Part shown: positions 48,776 through 56,047 of the stretch, one piece after another | Layout: every line of letters begins with the position of its first letter | Numbering within the stretch: position 1 is the stretch's first letter | Source of the DNA: CAVPUA01 sp963828015 | GTDB lineage: Bacteria; Actinomycetota; Actinomycetes; Mycobacteriales; Jatrophihabitantaceae | Assembly: GCA_963828015.1 (NCBI GenBank) | Contig: CAWHCD010000004.1 | Span: 1,116,001 to 1,180,000 of the forward strand | DNA: 64,000 bases | Direction of reading: 5' to 3' | Program-made: the position numbers and the translations under genes | Notes under the pieces: generated by a model | What the model was told of the DNA's origin: nothing | What the model saw: the letters and a program-made list of their open reading frames with translations, nothing else | Database searches by the model: none

Positions 48776-48811
48776 TTGTGGACAACCGGCGCAATCGACG
48801 GCTTGTCCACA
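48776..48811. promoter_or_regulatory. Inverted pair of DnaA-box-like sites between eccC and WXG100 genes
   Basis: TTGTGGACAA (48776-48785; reverse complement TTGTCCACAA) and TTGTCCACA (48803-48811) face each other across 17 bp. Both match the actinobacterial DnaA box TTGTCCACA without mismatch. They lie in the divergent promoter region of the secretion genes. They might be DnaA binding sites controlling these genes, or simply a 9-bp inverted repeat forming an operator. Confidence 0.5.
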
Positions 48812-48906
48812 GGACGGCGTCATTCGGCTCGGCGACGTGGTGCGGTCGGCCTACGTTCGAGCTCCACGTTCCGGTCCGTCGGAGCGCGATCGAAGGGACC
48901 TTGCCG

Positions 48907-49200
48907 ATGAGCGCTCTGCGCGTCACCCCGGATCAGCTCACCCAACTCAGCGCGACGGTGTCCGCCACCGCCAACGCGACGCATGAGGCCCACGCCCGCC
49001 TACGTGGGCAGCTCGCTCCGCTGTTCGGCGCCGACTGGTCCGGCGCCGCCGCGGCCCGGTTCACCGATCTGTACGCACAGTTCGACCAGAGTGCGAGCGC
49101 GCTGTCGGAGGCCCTGCAGGGAATCGGGCAGGTGCTGCGGGCGGCGGGCACGGCCTACGAACAGACCGAGGCGCAAGTGGCCGGCTCGTTCCGGGGGTGA
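48907..49200 (+). CDS. WXG100-family (ESAT-6-like) protein
   Basis: A 97-residue helical hairpin protein from ATG 48907. The WXG motif is W44-S45-G46 (ADWSGAAAARF), and a C-terminal YEQTE at 84-88 matches the YxxxD/E export signal. No signal peptide. WXG100 proteins are small dimeric substrates of type VII secretion. It is divergent from an FHA-FtsK ATPase and is followed 34 bases later by a SUFU-domain gene. The absence of a partner WXG100 gene suggests a homodimer, as in several non-mycobacterial systems. Confidence 0.9.
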   Translation: MSALRVTPDQLTQLSATVSATANATHEAHARLRGQLAPLFGADWSGAAAARFTDLYAQFDQSASALSEALQGIGQVLRAAGTAYEQTEAQVAGSFRG

Positions 49201-49234
49201 TCGGCGCCGGGCCGCCTCGGCTACCGTCAGGGGG

Positions 49235-49831
49235 GTGAGCAGCGCCGAGCCTTCAGCCCACGGCGATCGCCGTGCTGAGGTGCTGTCCAGCGTTGAGGCA
49301 GCGCTGTGCGATCACTTCGGTCAATCGCCCGAGCGGGCTTCGGTCTCCTTTCTCGGCGTCGAGCCCATCCAGGTGCTTCGGTTCGAGGCGAACCGATTCA
49401 CGACGCTGGTGACGCTCGGTATGGCGCGGCGGCCGATGACGAATGCCGACGCGACTGTGCTCTCCGACTCCGGCCCTCGGGCGGAGTTGTTGTTGCAACT
49501 GCGCGGCAACCCCGACCTGGCCTGGAAGCAGCTTGCCCTACTGGCCGCCGCGCCGGTCGTCGAGGGGGTGGTCTACTCCGCGGGCATGACGGTCGACCTG
49601 GGCAGCGCGCTGGCTCCGGAGTCGGTGTGCACGGGCGGCGTAGTCACCGAGTCGGACGTCGCGGCGATTCACACCCCGGGCGGCGTTGTGAACATCCTGC
49701 GGTTGCTTCCGGCCACCTCGACCGAGCTGGCCTGGTCGCGCGTGCGTGGGTCGGCGGCGCTCATCGAGCGCTGGAGCGAGCAGGGGACCGATCTGTGCGA
49801 GCTGACCCGGGTCGCGGTGGGGCTGGAGTGA
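49235..49831 (+). CDS. Suppressor-of-fused (SUFU) domain protein
   Basis: A 198-residue protein from GTG 49235. The sequence fits the SUFU family: FGQSPERASVSFLG, TTLVTLGMARRPMTN, RAELLLQLRGNPDLAWKQLA, VVYSAGMTVDLGS, VVNILRLLPATSTELAWSRV and RGSAALIERWSEQG. In bacteria SUFU-domain proteins are frequent as immunity proteins of secreted toxin systems, and a place beside a WXG100 gene and a type VII ATPase would fit that. No toxin gene is visible. It may instead have a general binding role. The gene converges with the polysaccharide deacetylase gene. Confidence 0.83.
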   Translation: MSSAEPSAHGDRRAEVLSSVEAALCDHFGQSPERASVSFLGVEPIQVLRFEANRFTTLVTLGMARRPMTNADATVLSDSGPRAELLLQLRGNPDLAWKQLALLAAAPVVEGVVYSAGMTVDLGSALAPESVCTGGVVTESDVAAIHTPGGVVNILRLLPATSTELAWSRVRGSAALIERWSEQGTDLCELTRVAVGLE

Positions 49832-49849
49832 CCGTCGTCGAGGGCCGAC

Positions 49850-50638
49850 TCAGGCCTTCGGGCTGGGAGCCGGCGACGAGGACAGAGCGAGCAGCTCGGT
49901 AACCGACACGAAGCGGAAGCCGCGGTCGCGCAGCTTGTCGATCAGCAGCGGGAGGCCGGCGACGACCATGTCGCAGTTCAGCGTGCCGCCGTCGTGGCCC
50001 AGGATGATCGAGCCCGGCCCCGCACCGCCGGCGAGCCGTGTCGCGTTCTGCGTTCCGCTCGGCCCGTGCTGGTCGAACTCCTCGTCCCACATGACCATGG
50101 GATACGACATGCTGGTGGCGATCATGGCCGTGGCTCCGGAGAACGCGCCGTAGGGCGGTCGGAACAGGGTCGGAGCGCGACCGATCGTCGACGTAATGGT
50201 CTCGGCCGCGCGCTGCAGCTGGTCGCGGGCATCGGGCGCGTGATAGAGCCCCATGTTGGGATGGGACCAGGTGTGGTTGCCGATCTCGTGGCGTTCCGCC
50301 GCCCGCCGGGCGAGAGCGGGCAGGGCATGCACGTGGCGACCGATGAGGAAGAAGGTGGCTGACACATCCTTGGCGTCGAGGATGTCGAGAACGCTGGCGG
50401 TGTACTTCTCCGAAGGGCCGTCATCGAAGCTGAGGGCCACCACCGGCTCGTCGGTTGTGACGCGGTAGGTCAGCGTGGTCGCTCGGAGACCGGCCGGCCG
50501 GTCGGCTCCGACCGCGTGACCCGAGGCGCTGATCGACGTATCGAGCCTGCGTTCCTCGACTCCGGTCGCGGCGGCCGCGCCCACAGCGACCCCGCCGGTG
50601 AGCAGCCCGACGCGTCGCAGGAAGGCACGTCGGTCCAC
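49850..50638 (-). CDS. Secreted polysaccharide deacetylase (NodB homology)
   Basis: A 262-residue protein from GTG 50638. The twin-arginine signal RRAFLRRVGLLTGGVAVGA at the N-terminus and the start by VD indicate Tat export. NodB motifs: SFDDGPS (Asp pair, metal), HTWSHPNMG (His pair), RPPYGAFSG, and the final LGHDGG. These enzymes remove acetyl groups from peptidoglycan or other sugars. A longer frame to 51001 exists but overlaps the divergent gene. The 69 bp between this gene and the MaoC gene is a shared promoter region. Confidence 0.9.
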   Translation of the reverse strand: MDRRAFLRRVGLLTGGVAVGAAAATGVEERRLDTSISASGHAVGADRPAGLRATTLTYRVTTDEPVVALSFDDGPSEKYTASVLDILDAKDVSATFFLIGRHVHALPALARRAAERHEIGNHTWSHPNMGLYHAPDARDQLQRAAETITSTIGRAPTLFRPPYGAFSGATAMIATSMSYPMVMWDEEFDQHGPSGTQNATRLAGGAGPGSIILGHDGGTLNCDMVVAGLPLLIDKLRDRGFRFVSVTELLALSSSPAPSPKA

Positions 50639-50707
50639 GGCGGCGAGTGTAGCCCCGCCCGGCCAGGCAAGATGGCGAACAAATCCGCGGGACGAAGGAG
50701 TATCGAC

Positions 50708-51238
50708 GTGCAGTTCGGCCGCTACTACGAGGAGTTCGAGATCGGTGCGGTCTACAAGCACTGGCCCGGCAAGACGGTCACCGAGTACGACGACCACCTG
50801 TTCTGCCTCCTCACGATGAACCACCATCCCCTGCACCTGGACGCGAACTACGCCGCCAAGACGACGGACTTCGGCCAGAACGTCGTCGTGGGGAACTACA
50901 TCTATTCGCTGTTGCTCGGCCTGTCCGTGCCTGATGTGAGCGGTAAGGCGATCGCCAACCTCGAGATCGAATCGCTGCGCCACGTGGCCCCGACCTTCCA
51001 CGGCGACACCATCTACGGCGAGACGACCGTGCTGGACAAGATCCCGTCGTCGTCCAAGACCGATCGCGGCATCGTTACGGTCGAGACAATTGGCTATAAA
51101 CAGGATGGGACGATCGTGTGCATCTTCCGCCGCAAGGTGATGGTGCCGACCAGGGAATACATCCAGGCGCGCGGCGGTGAGCAGCCCGGCCGGCCGGAGC
51201 CGATCCCGCGTCCGGAGCCGCGGCGCAAATCCGACTAG
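50708..51238 (+). CDS. MaoC-family (hot-dog) dehydratase
   Basis: A 176-residue protein from GTG 50708, with GAAGGAG 7 bases upstream. The hot-dog fold with the hydratase 2 signature is visible: TEYDDHLFCLLTMNHHPLHLD (catalytic Asp and His), VVGNYIYSLLLGLSVPDVSG, and AIANLEIESLRHVAPTFHGD. It resembles mesaconyl-CoA or acyl-CoA hydratases (Rv2499c/MaoC-like). The C-terminal tail is Pro- and Arg-rich. It stands alone before a tiny membrane gene; substrate unknown. Confidence 0.86.
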   Translation: MQFGRYYEEFEIGAVYKHWPGKTVTEYDDHLFCLLTMNHHPLHLDANYAAKTTDFGQNVVVGNYIYSLLLGLSVPDVSGKAIANLEIESLRHVAPTFHGDTIYGETTVLDKIPSSSKTDRGIVTVETIGYKQDGTIVCIFRRKVMVPTREYIQARGGEQPGRPEPIPRPEPRRKSD

Positions 51239-51322
51239 CCCGGCGCGTCGCGACCCGATAAACCCTCATCCTGCGGTAGACAGTGAGTACAGCTGTGCCC
51301 GGGCGAGGATTTGGAGTGAGGC

Positions 51323-51484
51323 GTGAACCTGAAGACCGGCATGACCGCGGTCGTCGTCGCGTTCGTCATCTTCTTCATCTTGTCGAGCCCGGACAACGCG
51401 GCGACGATCGCCCACGGCGCGTGGGGCGTGGTCGAGAACGTCGCCCATGGGCTGAACGACTTCATCGACAAGCTCACGGCCTAG
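51323..51484 (+). CDS. Tiny conserved membrane protein
   Basis: A 53-residue protein from GTG 51323 with ribosome site GGAGTGAG close upstream. A single membrane helix near residues 5-21 (TGMTAVVVAFVIFFILS) is followed by a soluble helix (VVENVAHGLNDFIDKL). Too short for many ORF callers but has a good ribosome site and is followed 10 bases later by the PH-domain gene. Similar small proteins occur in this position in other actinobacteria (MNLK... start). Function unknown; it may partner the PH-domain membrane protein. Confidence 0.7.
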   Translation: MNLKTGMTAVVVAFVIFFILSSPDNAATIAHGAWGVVENVAHGLNDFIDKLTA

Positions 51485-51494
51485 GAGCGCCCCG

Positions 51495-52055
51495 GTGCCG
51501 CCCACGCCGGCCGTGGTCTGGCCATATCGGATCCGTCATCACTGGGTCGTGCTGTTCCGGCTGCCCAGCCTGTGGGGCTGGATCGGTCTGGCCGTGCTCG
51601 GCGCCATCGGAATCACCAGCGGGTGGTTGGGCTGGTTGCCGCTGCTGATCCTGCTGGTCTCGGTGATGGCCTTCCGGATCCAGGAATGGCGTGCCGAGAT
51701 CATCGAGCTCGACCAGCTCACGATCCGCCGGGCGAGCGGCGTGCGCGAGACCACAGTGAGCCGCGCGCTGATCAGGGTCGACCGCATCTCGGGCCTGGTC
51801 GTAACCCGGACCGTCCCGGGCAAGCTGCTCGGCTATGGCTCGTTGCACCTCGAGGCGCCCGGTGATCACCCCGGTTTCGGCAACTTGCATCGCATTCAGG
51901 ACCCCGACACCACCTTCCTGCTCATCCAAGCGCTGATGTTCCGTATCCCGAGTGACACCGATCCCGATGACATCGGCTCCGACGCGCGTCACACTGCCCC
52001 GCTGCCGGCGCTGAACCGACCCGGCACCGGAACACCCTCGGGCCGGCCTCGCTGA
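51495..52055 (+). CDS. PH-domain (bPH2) membrane protein
   Basis: A 186-residue protein from GTG 51495. Two membrane helices lie at about residues 28-42 and 46-60 (WGWIGLAVLGAIGI; LLPLLILLVSVMAF). The bacterial PH domain follows: EIIELDQLTIRRASGVRETT, TVSRALIRVDRISGLVVTRT, GYGSLHLEAPG and a final strand region. The C-terminus is Pro/Arg/Thr-rich. The gene follows the tiny membrane protein gene by 10 bp, so they are probably an operon. Function in membrane or envelope is unknown. Confidence 0.84.
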   Translation: MPPTPAVVWPYRIRHHWVVLFRLPSLWGWIGLAVLGAIGITSGWLGWLPLLILLVSVMAFRIQEWRAEIIELDQLTIRRASGVRETTVSRALIRVDRISGLVVTRTVPGKLLGYGSLHLEAPGDHPGFGNLHRIQDPDTTFLLIQALMFRIPSDTDPDDIGSDARHTAPLPALNRPGTGTPSGRPR

Positions 52056-52081
52056 ACCGGACGTCACTAGAGTCGTCGCTG

Positions 52082-52942
52082 ATGCTCATCGATCTGCACA
52101 CGCACAGCACCGCGTCCGACGGCACCGACGCTCCGGCCGAACTCGTGGCCAAGGCCGCAGCGGCCGGCCTGTCCGTTCTGGCGCTCACCGATCACGACTC
52201 GACGGCCGGCTGGGCCGAGGCCGCGGCGGCCCGGCCACCCGGGTTGACGCTGATCCGCGGGGCCGAGTTCTCGTGTCGGTTCGACTACTCCAGCGAGCAC
52301 AGCATCAGCCTGCACCTGTTGGGGTATCTGTTCGACCCCGACCACGAGGCCCTGCGCAGTGAGCGGGCGCGGCTGCGCGAGAGCCGACTGGGCCGCGGCG
52401 AGGCCATCGTCGACAACCTGATCGCCGACGGCCTGCCGATCACCTGGGAACGGGTGCGCCAGCTGGCGGGCAGCGGTGCGGTCGGGCGCCCGCACATCGC
52501 CCGGGCGCTGGTCGAGCAAGGCGTGGTGCCCGACGTCGACGCCGCCTTCGCGCAGTACCTGTCGGACGACTCGAAGTACTACGTGCGCAAGGCCGACTCC
52601 TCGGTGCTCGACATCGTGCGCCTCATTGCGCTCGCCGGTGGCGTCTCCGTCTTCGCCCACCCGTTTGCCCGTCTTCGTGGCCCCGTCGTGGACGAAGCAG
52701 TGATTGCCGAGCTGGCCGCGGCGGGTCTGGACGGCATCGAGGTGGATCACCCCGACCACAGCCCGATCGACCGGGAACGACTGCGCGGGATCGCGACCGA
52801 GCTGGGCCTGATCGCCACCGGTGCCTCGGATTACCACGGCTCGAACAAGGCAACTCCGCTGGGCGCGTGCACGACCGCCCCGCACGCGTATGAGGCAATC
52901 CTGGCCAAGGCGACGGCTTTGGGCCCGATTGGTGCGCCTTAG
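52082..52942 (+). CDS. PHP-domain phosphoesterase (RNase AM/YciV-like)
   Basis: A 286-residue protein from ATG 52082. PHP metal motifs: LIDLHTHSTASDG (HxH), LALTDHDST (D-H), the FAHPF motif near residue 198 and GASDYHGSNK near residue 263. The 3-metal centre is therefore complete. This fits the TrpH/YciV family of 5'-nucleotide or 3',5'-nucleoside-bisphosphate phosphatases that take part in RNA end processing and oligoribonucleotide turnover. It is the third gene in a rightward run with the PH-domain gene and separated by 26 bp. Confidence 0.9.
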   Translation: MLIDLHTHSTASDGTDAPAELVAKAAAAGLSVLALTDHDSTAGWAEAAAARPPGLTLIRGAEFSCRFDYSSEHSISLHLLGYLFDPDHEALRSERARLRESRLGRGEAIVDNLIADGLPITWERVRQLAGSGAVGRPHIARALVEQGVVPDVDAAFAQYLSDDSKYYVRKADSSVLDIVRLIALAGGVSVFAHPFARLRGPVVDEAVIAELAAAGLDGIEVDHPDHSPIDRERLRGIATELGLIATGASDYHGSNKATPLGACTTAPHAYEAILAKATALGPIGAP

Positions 52943-53012
52943 AGAACACCGAGCGGGACACGCCTGCCGGAACGACCCCTACTGCTCACCCGTTGCAGTT
53001 AGCGTGAGCCCC

Positions 53013-54314
53013 ATGAGAGCAGCACGGCGAGCGACGGCGTTCTTGCTGGCGGCCGGAGCCGGACTGCTGCTGCTGGCCCCGAGTGCCTCCGCGGCGAGTA
53101 CCGACGTCATCACCCCGGCCGTGAGCGCACTCAGCTCGGCCAACCTCTACGTCAGCCCGGAGTCCCAGGCCGTGCTCGACCAGGCGACGGTGAACGGTGC
53201 GCTGAACTCCCAGCTCAAGATCGCCGTCCTGCCGGCTGGGGCAGGCAATGCCACCACGCTGGCAACCCAGATCGGGGTGGGGCTCGACCCGAACAACTCC
53301 ACCAGCGTGACAGTCGGTGTGGTCGTTGGAAATACCTTCAGCGCGGCGTCGTCGACCTATTGCGCGGGTTGGGCACCCGCACAGGCAAAGGCGGCCGTCG
53401 CTGACAACGCGGCCCAACTCAAAGCCGGCGGCGACCACCCGGACCTGACCAAGCTCATCGTCGACTTCGCCCGCAAGGTACAGACCGGCCCGCTGGCGGG
53501 AACGTCCTCCTGCGCCCAGGCCGGCGGGACGGGTGTGGCGGGATCGAGCTCCAAGGGTACGAGCGGAACGACGGTCGCAGTCGTGCTGGTTGTCCTGGCC
53601 GCGCTGGCCGCCGGTGCCATCGGATTCGTCGTCGTCCGCTCGCGGCGCAAGCAGCGCACGCTGCTGGCCGACGCCCGGGCCAACGTGCTCAACTATTACG
53701 ACCGGTTGGCCAACGAGGTCAATACGATCGATACCAAGGATTTCGTGAAGGCCCGGCAGGCCATGGGCGACGCCTCGGAGCGCTTCACCGCCGCCGGTTC
53801 GCAGCTTGCGGTGGCCGACTCGGTCGAGGACTACGCGCTGGCCCGGCGGACCTCGTTGGAAGGCCTGTACGCGGCGCGCACGGCCCGCGCCGAATTGGGC
53901 ATGGATCCCGGTCCGGACCTGCCGCCGGTCGATGAGGCCCGCGGCGAGCAGCTCACCGACGCCCGCGAGGTCACCGTCGCCGGCCAGACCTTCCAGGGCC
54001 ATCCCGGTTATACGCCCGGCGCGCCCTACTTCTTCGGAGGTGGATATGGCGTGCCGGGCGGCTGGTACGGCACCCCCTTCTGGGAGACCCTGCTCCTGAC
54101 CAGCGTGCTCAGCGGCGGGTTCGGCGGGGGTTTCGGCGGCGGCGGCTACAACAGCGGGTATGACAGCGGCTACAACGCCGGCTACCAGGCTGGGGACGGC
54201 GGCGGGAACTATGGCGGCGGCGACTTCGGCGGTGGCGGGGGTTTTGGCGGCGGCGACTTCGGTGGTGGCGGGGGTGGCGGCGACTTCGGTGGTGGCGGCG
54301 GCGGAAGTTGGTAG
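53013..54314 (+). CDS. TPM-domain membrane protein with Gly-rich tail
   Basis: A 433-residue protein from ATG 53013. Signal peptide about residues 1-28 (RRATAFLLAAGAGLLLLAP, ASA cleavage site), a TPM-like extracytoplasmic domain (about 30-165), a membrane helix (about 183-205, TVAVVLVVLAALAAGAIGF), then a cytosolic helical domain (LLADARANVLNYYDRLANEV; LARRTSLEGLYAARTARAEL). The C-terminal 90 residues are Gly/Tyr/Asp repeats (GGGDFGGG). This resembles the YgcG/TPM family seen in envelope assembly and photosystem repair in other organisms. The Gly-rich tail is disordered and repetitive. A longer frame starts upstream in the previous gene but is not plausible. Confidence 0.8.
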   Translation: MRAARRATAFLLAAGAGLLLLAPSASAASTDVITPAVSALSSANLYVSPESQAVLDQATVNGALNSQLKIAVLPAGAGNATTLATQIGVGLDPNNSTSVTVGVVVGNTFSAASSTYCAGWAPAQAKAAVADNAAQLKAGGDHPDLTKLIVDFARKVQTGPLAGTSSCAQAGGTGVAGSSSKGTSGTTVAVVLVVLAALAAGAIGFVVVRSRRKQRTLLADARANVLNYYDRLANEVNTIDTKDFVKARQAMGDASERFTAAGSQLAVADSVEDYALARRTSLEGLYAARTARAELGMDPGPDLPPVDEARGEQLTDAREVTVAGQTFQGHPGYTPGAPYFFGGGYGVPGGWYGTPFWETLLLTSVLSGGFGGGFGGGGYNSGYDSGYNAGYQAGDGGGNYGGGDFGGGGGFGGGDFGGGGGGGDFGGGGGGSW

Positions 54315-55168
54315 TCGCCGCGGCGGGCGATGATCAGCTCGCCTTCGACGCCATGCCCAAGCGGCTGTTCTCGTGCACACCATCGCGGCTGGCCAACTTC
54401 GATTGCCCGCGCCGCTACCGCATGACCTATCTCGATCGCCCGCCCTTGCCCCGAGGGGCGCCATGGGCCCACAACACCCTGGGTGCGGTCGCCCACCTGG
54501 CGTTGCACCGCTGGTGGCAGTTGCCCCGCTCGGGCCGAACGCCGGAGCAGGGGGCGGCGTTGGTGCAACGCAACTGGCAGCCCGACGGTTTCCGCGACGA
54601 TGCCCAATCGGCCTCCTGGCGGCTGCGGGCCAGTGACTGGGTGCGCCGCTACCTCGAGGACGTCGATCCCGACACCGAGCCCGTGGGCGTCGAGCGCACC
54701 GTGGCGATGACGACGCCGGCGCTGGCCGTGAGCGGGCGGGTCGATCGCATCGACGATCGCGACGGAGTGCTGGTGATCGTCGACTACAAGACCGGCCGCC
54801 ACGTGTGCGACGAAGCCGACGCCCGCGGTTCGCAGGCGCTGGCCTTGTACGCGATCGCTGCCGCCCGAACCCTGCGCCGTCCCTGCACCAGGGTGGAGTT
54901 GCACCACCTGCCCACGGCGACCGTCGCCGCCCACGAACACACGCCGGAATCGCTGGCCCGCCACGTCGCCCGGGCCGAAGCCAGCGCCGAGGACATCGTC
55001 GCCGCCACCGACACCCTGGCCTCCGGCGCGGCGGCGGACGACGTGTTCCCGCCCCGCCCCGGCCCGGGCTGTTCGTGGTGTGACTTTCGGCGGCATTGCC
55101 CCGAAGGACGGGCGGCCTCGCCCGAGCGCGCGGCCTGGGATGCCCTCGCCGAGGTCGACGAGCATTGA
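54308..55168 (+). CDS. RecB-family nuclease with Cys cluster (PD-(D/E)XK, Cas4-like)
   Basis: A 286-residue protein from TTG 54308 (overlaps the previous stop by 7 bases) or from ATG 54353. TTG is preferred because the region DDQLAFDAMP before the ATG resembles family N-termini. The nuclease core has SGRVDRIDDR, the DYKTG motif (catalytic Asp and Lys), and QALALYAIAAARTL. A Cys ligand near the N-terminus (FDCPRRYR) and CSWCDFRRHC at the C-terminus form a 4Fe-4S-type cluster as in AddB/Cas4. No CRISPR array or helicase partner is nearby. Likely a DNA-end processing or repair enzyme. Confidence 0.84.
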   Translation: MVVAAAGDDQLAFDAMPKRLFSCTPSRLANFDCPRRYRMTYLDRPPLPRGAPWAHNTLGAVAHLALHRWWQLPRSGRTPEQGAALVQRNWQPDGFRDDAQSASWRLRASDWVRRYLEDVDPDTEPVGVERTVAMTTPALAVSGRVDRIDDRDGVLVIVDYKTGRHVCDEADARGSQALALYAIAAARTLRRPCTRVELHHLPTATVAAHEHTPESLARHVARAEASAEDIVAATDTLASGAAADDVFPPRPGPGCSWCDFRRHCPEGRAASPERAAWDALAEVDEH

Positions 55169-55207
55169 GACAGCACTGAGACAAGCAGCGAGACGAGCGA
55201 GAACGGA

Positions 55208-56047
55208 CTAGTCCAACCGCCGCCAGAAGTCGATCAGGGCCGCGGCCGTCGCCGCGGGGTTCTCCACCGCCGGTGAATGGGCCGCTCCGCTGATCGCGAT
55301 CGACTCGCAGGCCAGTCGACGGGCGAGGTCGGTCTGCTCCGCGGCCGGCCACGCATCATCGTCGACGCCGTAGAGCACGAGGGTGGGCAGATCGACCCGC
55401 GCCAGCGCGGCGACCCGATCGGGTTCACTGCGCACGGCCATCCCCATGCCCAACAACATGGTCGGGTCGCCGGCCACGAACCGGCGCCGCAGGAAGTCGG
55501 CCAGCGCACGGCTGGGGGCTTGGAAACCCGGGCGCTGCGCGCGTTGCTGCAGGCTCAGCTCATAGATCTCATCGAGGTCATGGTCGGCCAGCATCGGTTC
55601 CAGGTAGTCGATCACGGCGCGTCGAGCCCCCTGGATCGCGGCGGCACCGGAGTCCATCAGCACATGCGATCCGAACGGGCGGGCGTCGGCCAGGACGGCC
55701 GACCGGGTGACGAATCCGCCGAAGGAATGCCCAAGCAGGTGCACCGCCGATCCGAGGCGGCGCGCGGCCGCCGCGACGATCGGGGCCAGCGCATCGGGCT
55801 GGTAGTCGGCGACGTGCGGGCGTGGGGGCGATTGGTACTGGCCGGGCAGGTCGATAGCGGTGACCCAGAGGCCGGCGGCGGCCAGTGGGGCCAGGATCGG
55901 GGCGAAGTCCTCCTTGCCGCCGGTGTAGCCGGGTACGAGCAGCACCGGCGGTCCCGACGGCGAGCCGGCCTGCAAGACGGCCAGCGGTTGGCCGTCGGCA
56001 TCCAGGCTGGCGCGGCTGATTCCGGTCGTGGTGAGTTGGCCGGTCAC
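55208..56047 (-). CDS. Alpha/beta-hydrolase
   Basis: A 279-residue protein from GTG 56047, overlapping the stop of the PQQ-like gene by GTGA. Alpha/beta-hydrolase motifs: VLLVPGYTGGKEDF (oxyanion-hole turn), the nucleophile elbow LLGHSFGGFV with Ser, the acid LYGVDDDAWP and the final His in ISGAAHSPAVENP. Substrate unknown; esterase or lactonase type. It is the last gene of a likely operon (rhlE - PQQ-repeat protein - hydrolase) and converges with the RecB-like gene. Confidence 0.88.
   Translation of the reverse strand: MTGQLTTTGISRASLDADGQPLAVLQAGSPSGPPVLLVPGYTGGKEDFAPILAPLAAAGLWVTAIDLPGQYQSPPRPHVADYQPDALAPIVAAAARRLGSAVHLLGHSFGGFVTRSAVLADARPFGSHVLMDSGAAAIQGARRAVIDYLEPMLADHDLDEIYELSLQQRAQRPGFQAPSRALADFLRRRFVAGDPTMLLGMGMAVRSEPDRVAALARVDLPTLVLYGVDDDAWPAAEQTDLARRLACESIAISGAAHSPAVENPAATAAALIDFWRRLD

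Noticed and set aside
50638..51001. N-terminal extension of the polysaccharide deacetylase frame
   Set aside because: It overlaps the divergent MaoC gene completely, and the Tat signal peptide fixes the start at 50638.
54120..54310. GGC-rich repeats considered as a separate repeat locus
   Set aside because: They are codons of the Gly/Tyr/Asp tail of the TPM-domain protein and stay in frame.
54308..55168. RecB-like gene as a Cas4 of a CRISPR system
   Set aside because: No CRISPR array or cas1/cas2 gene is in the window; the protein is more like stand-alone RecB-family exonucleases of actinobacteria.
52986..55352. 788-residue Pro/Ala/Arg-rich open frame on the minus strand
   Set aside because: Antisense shadow of the Gly-rich TPM gene and RecB-like gene; low-complexity and without a recognisable domain.
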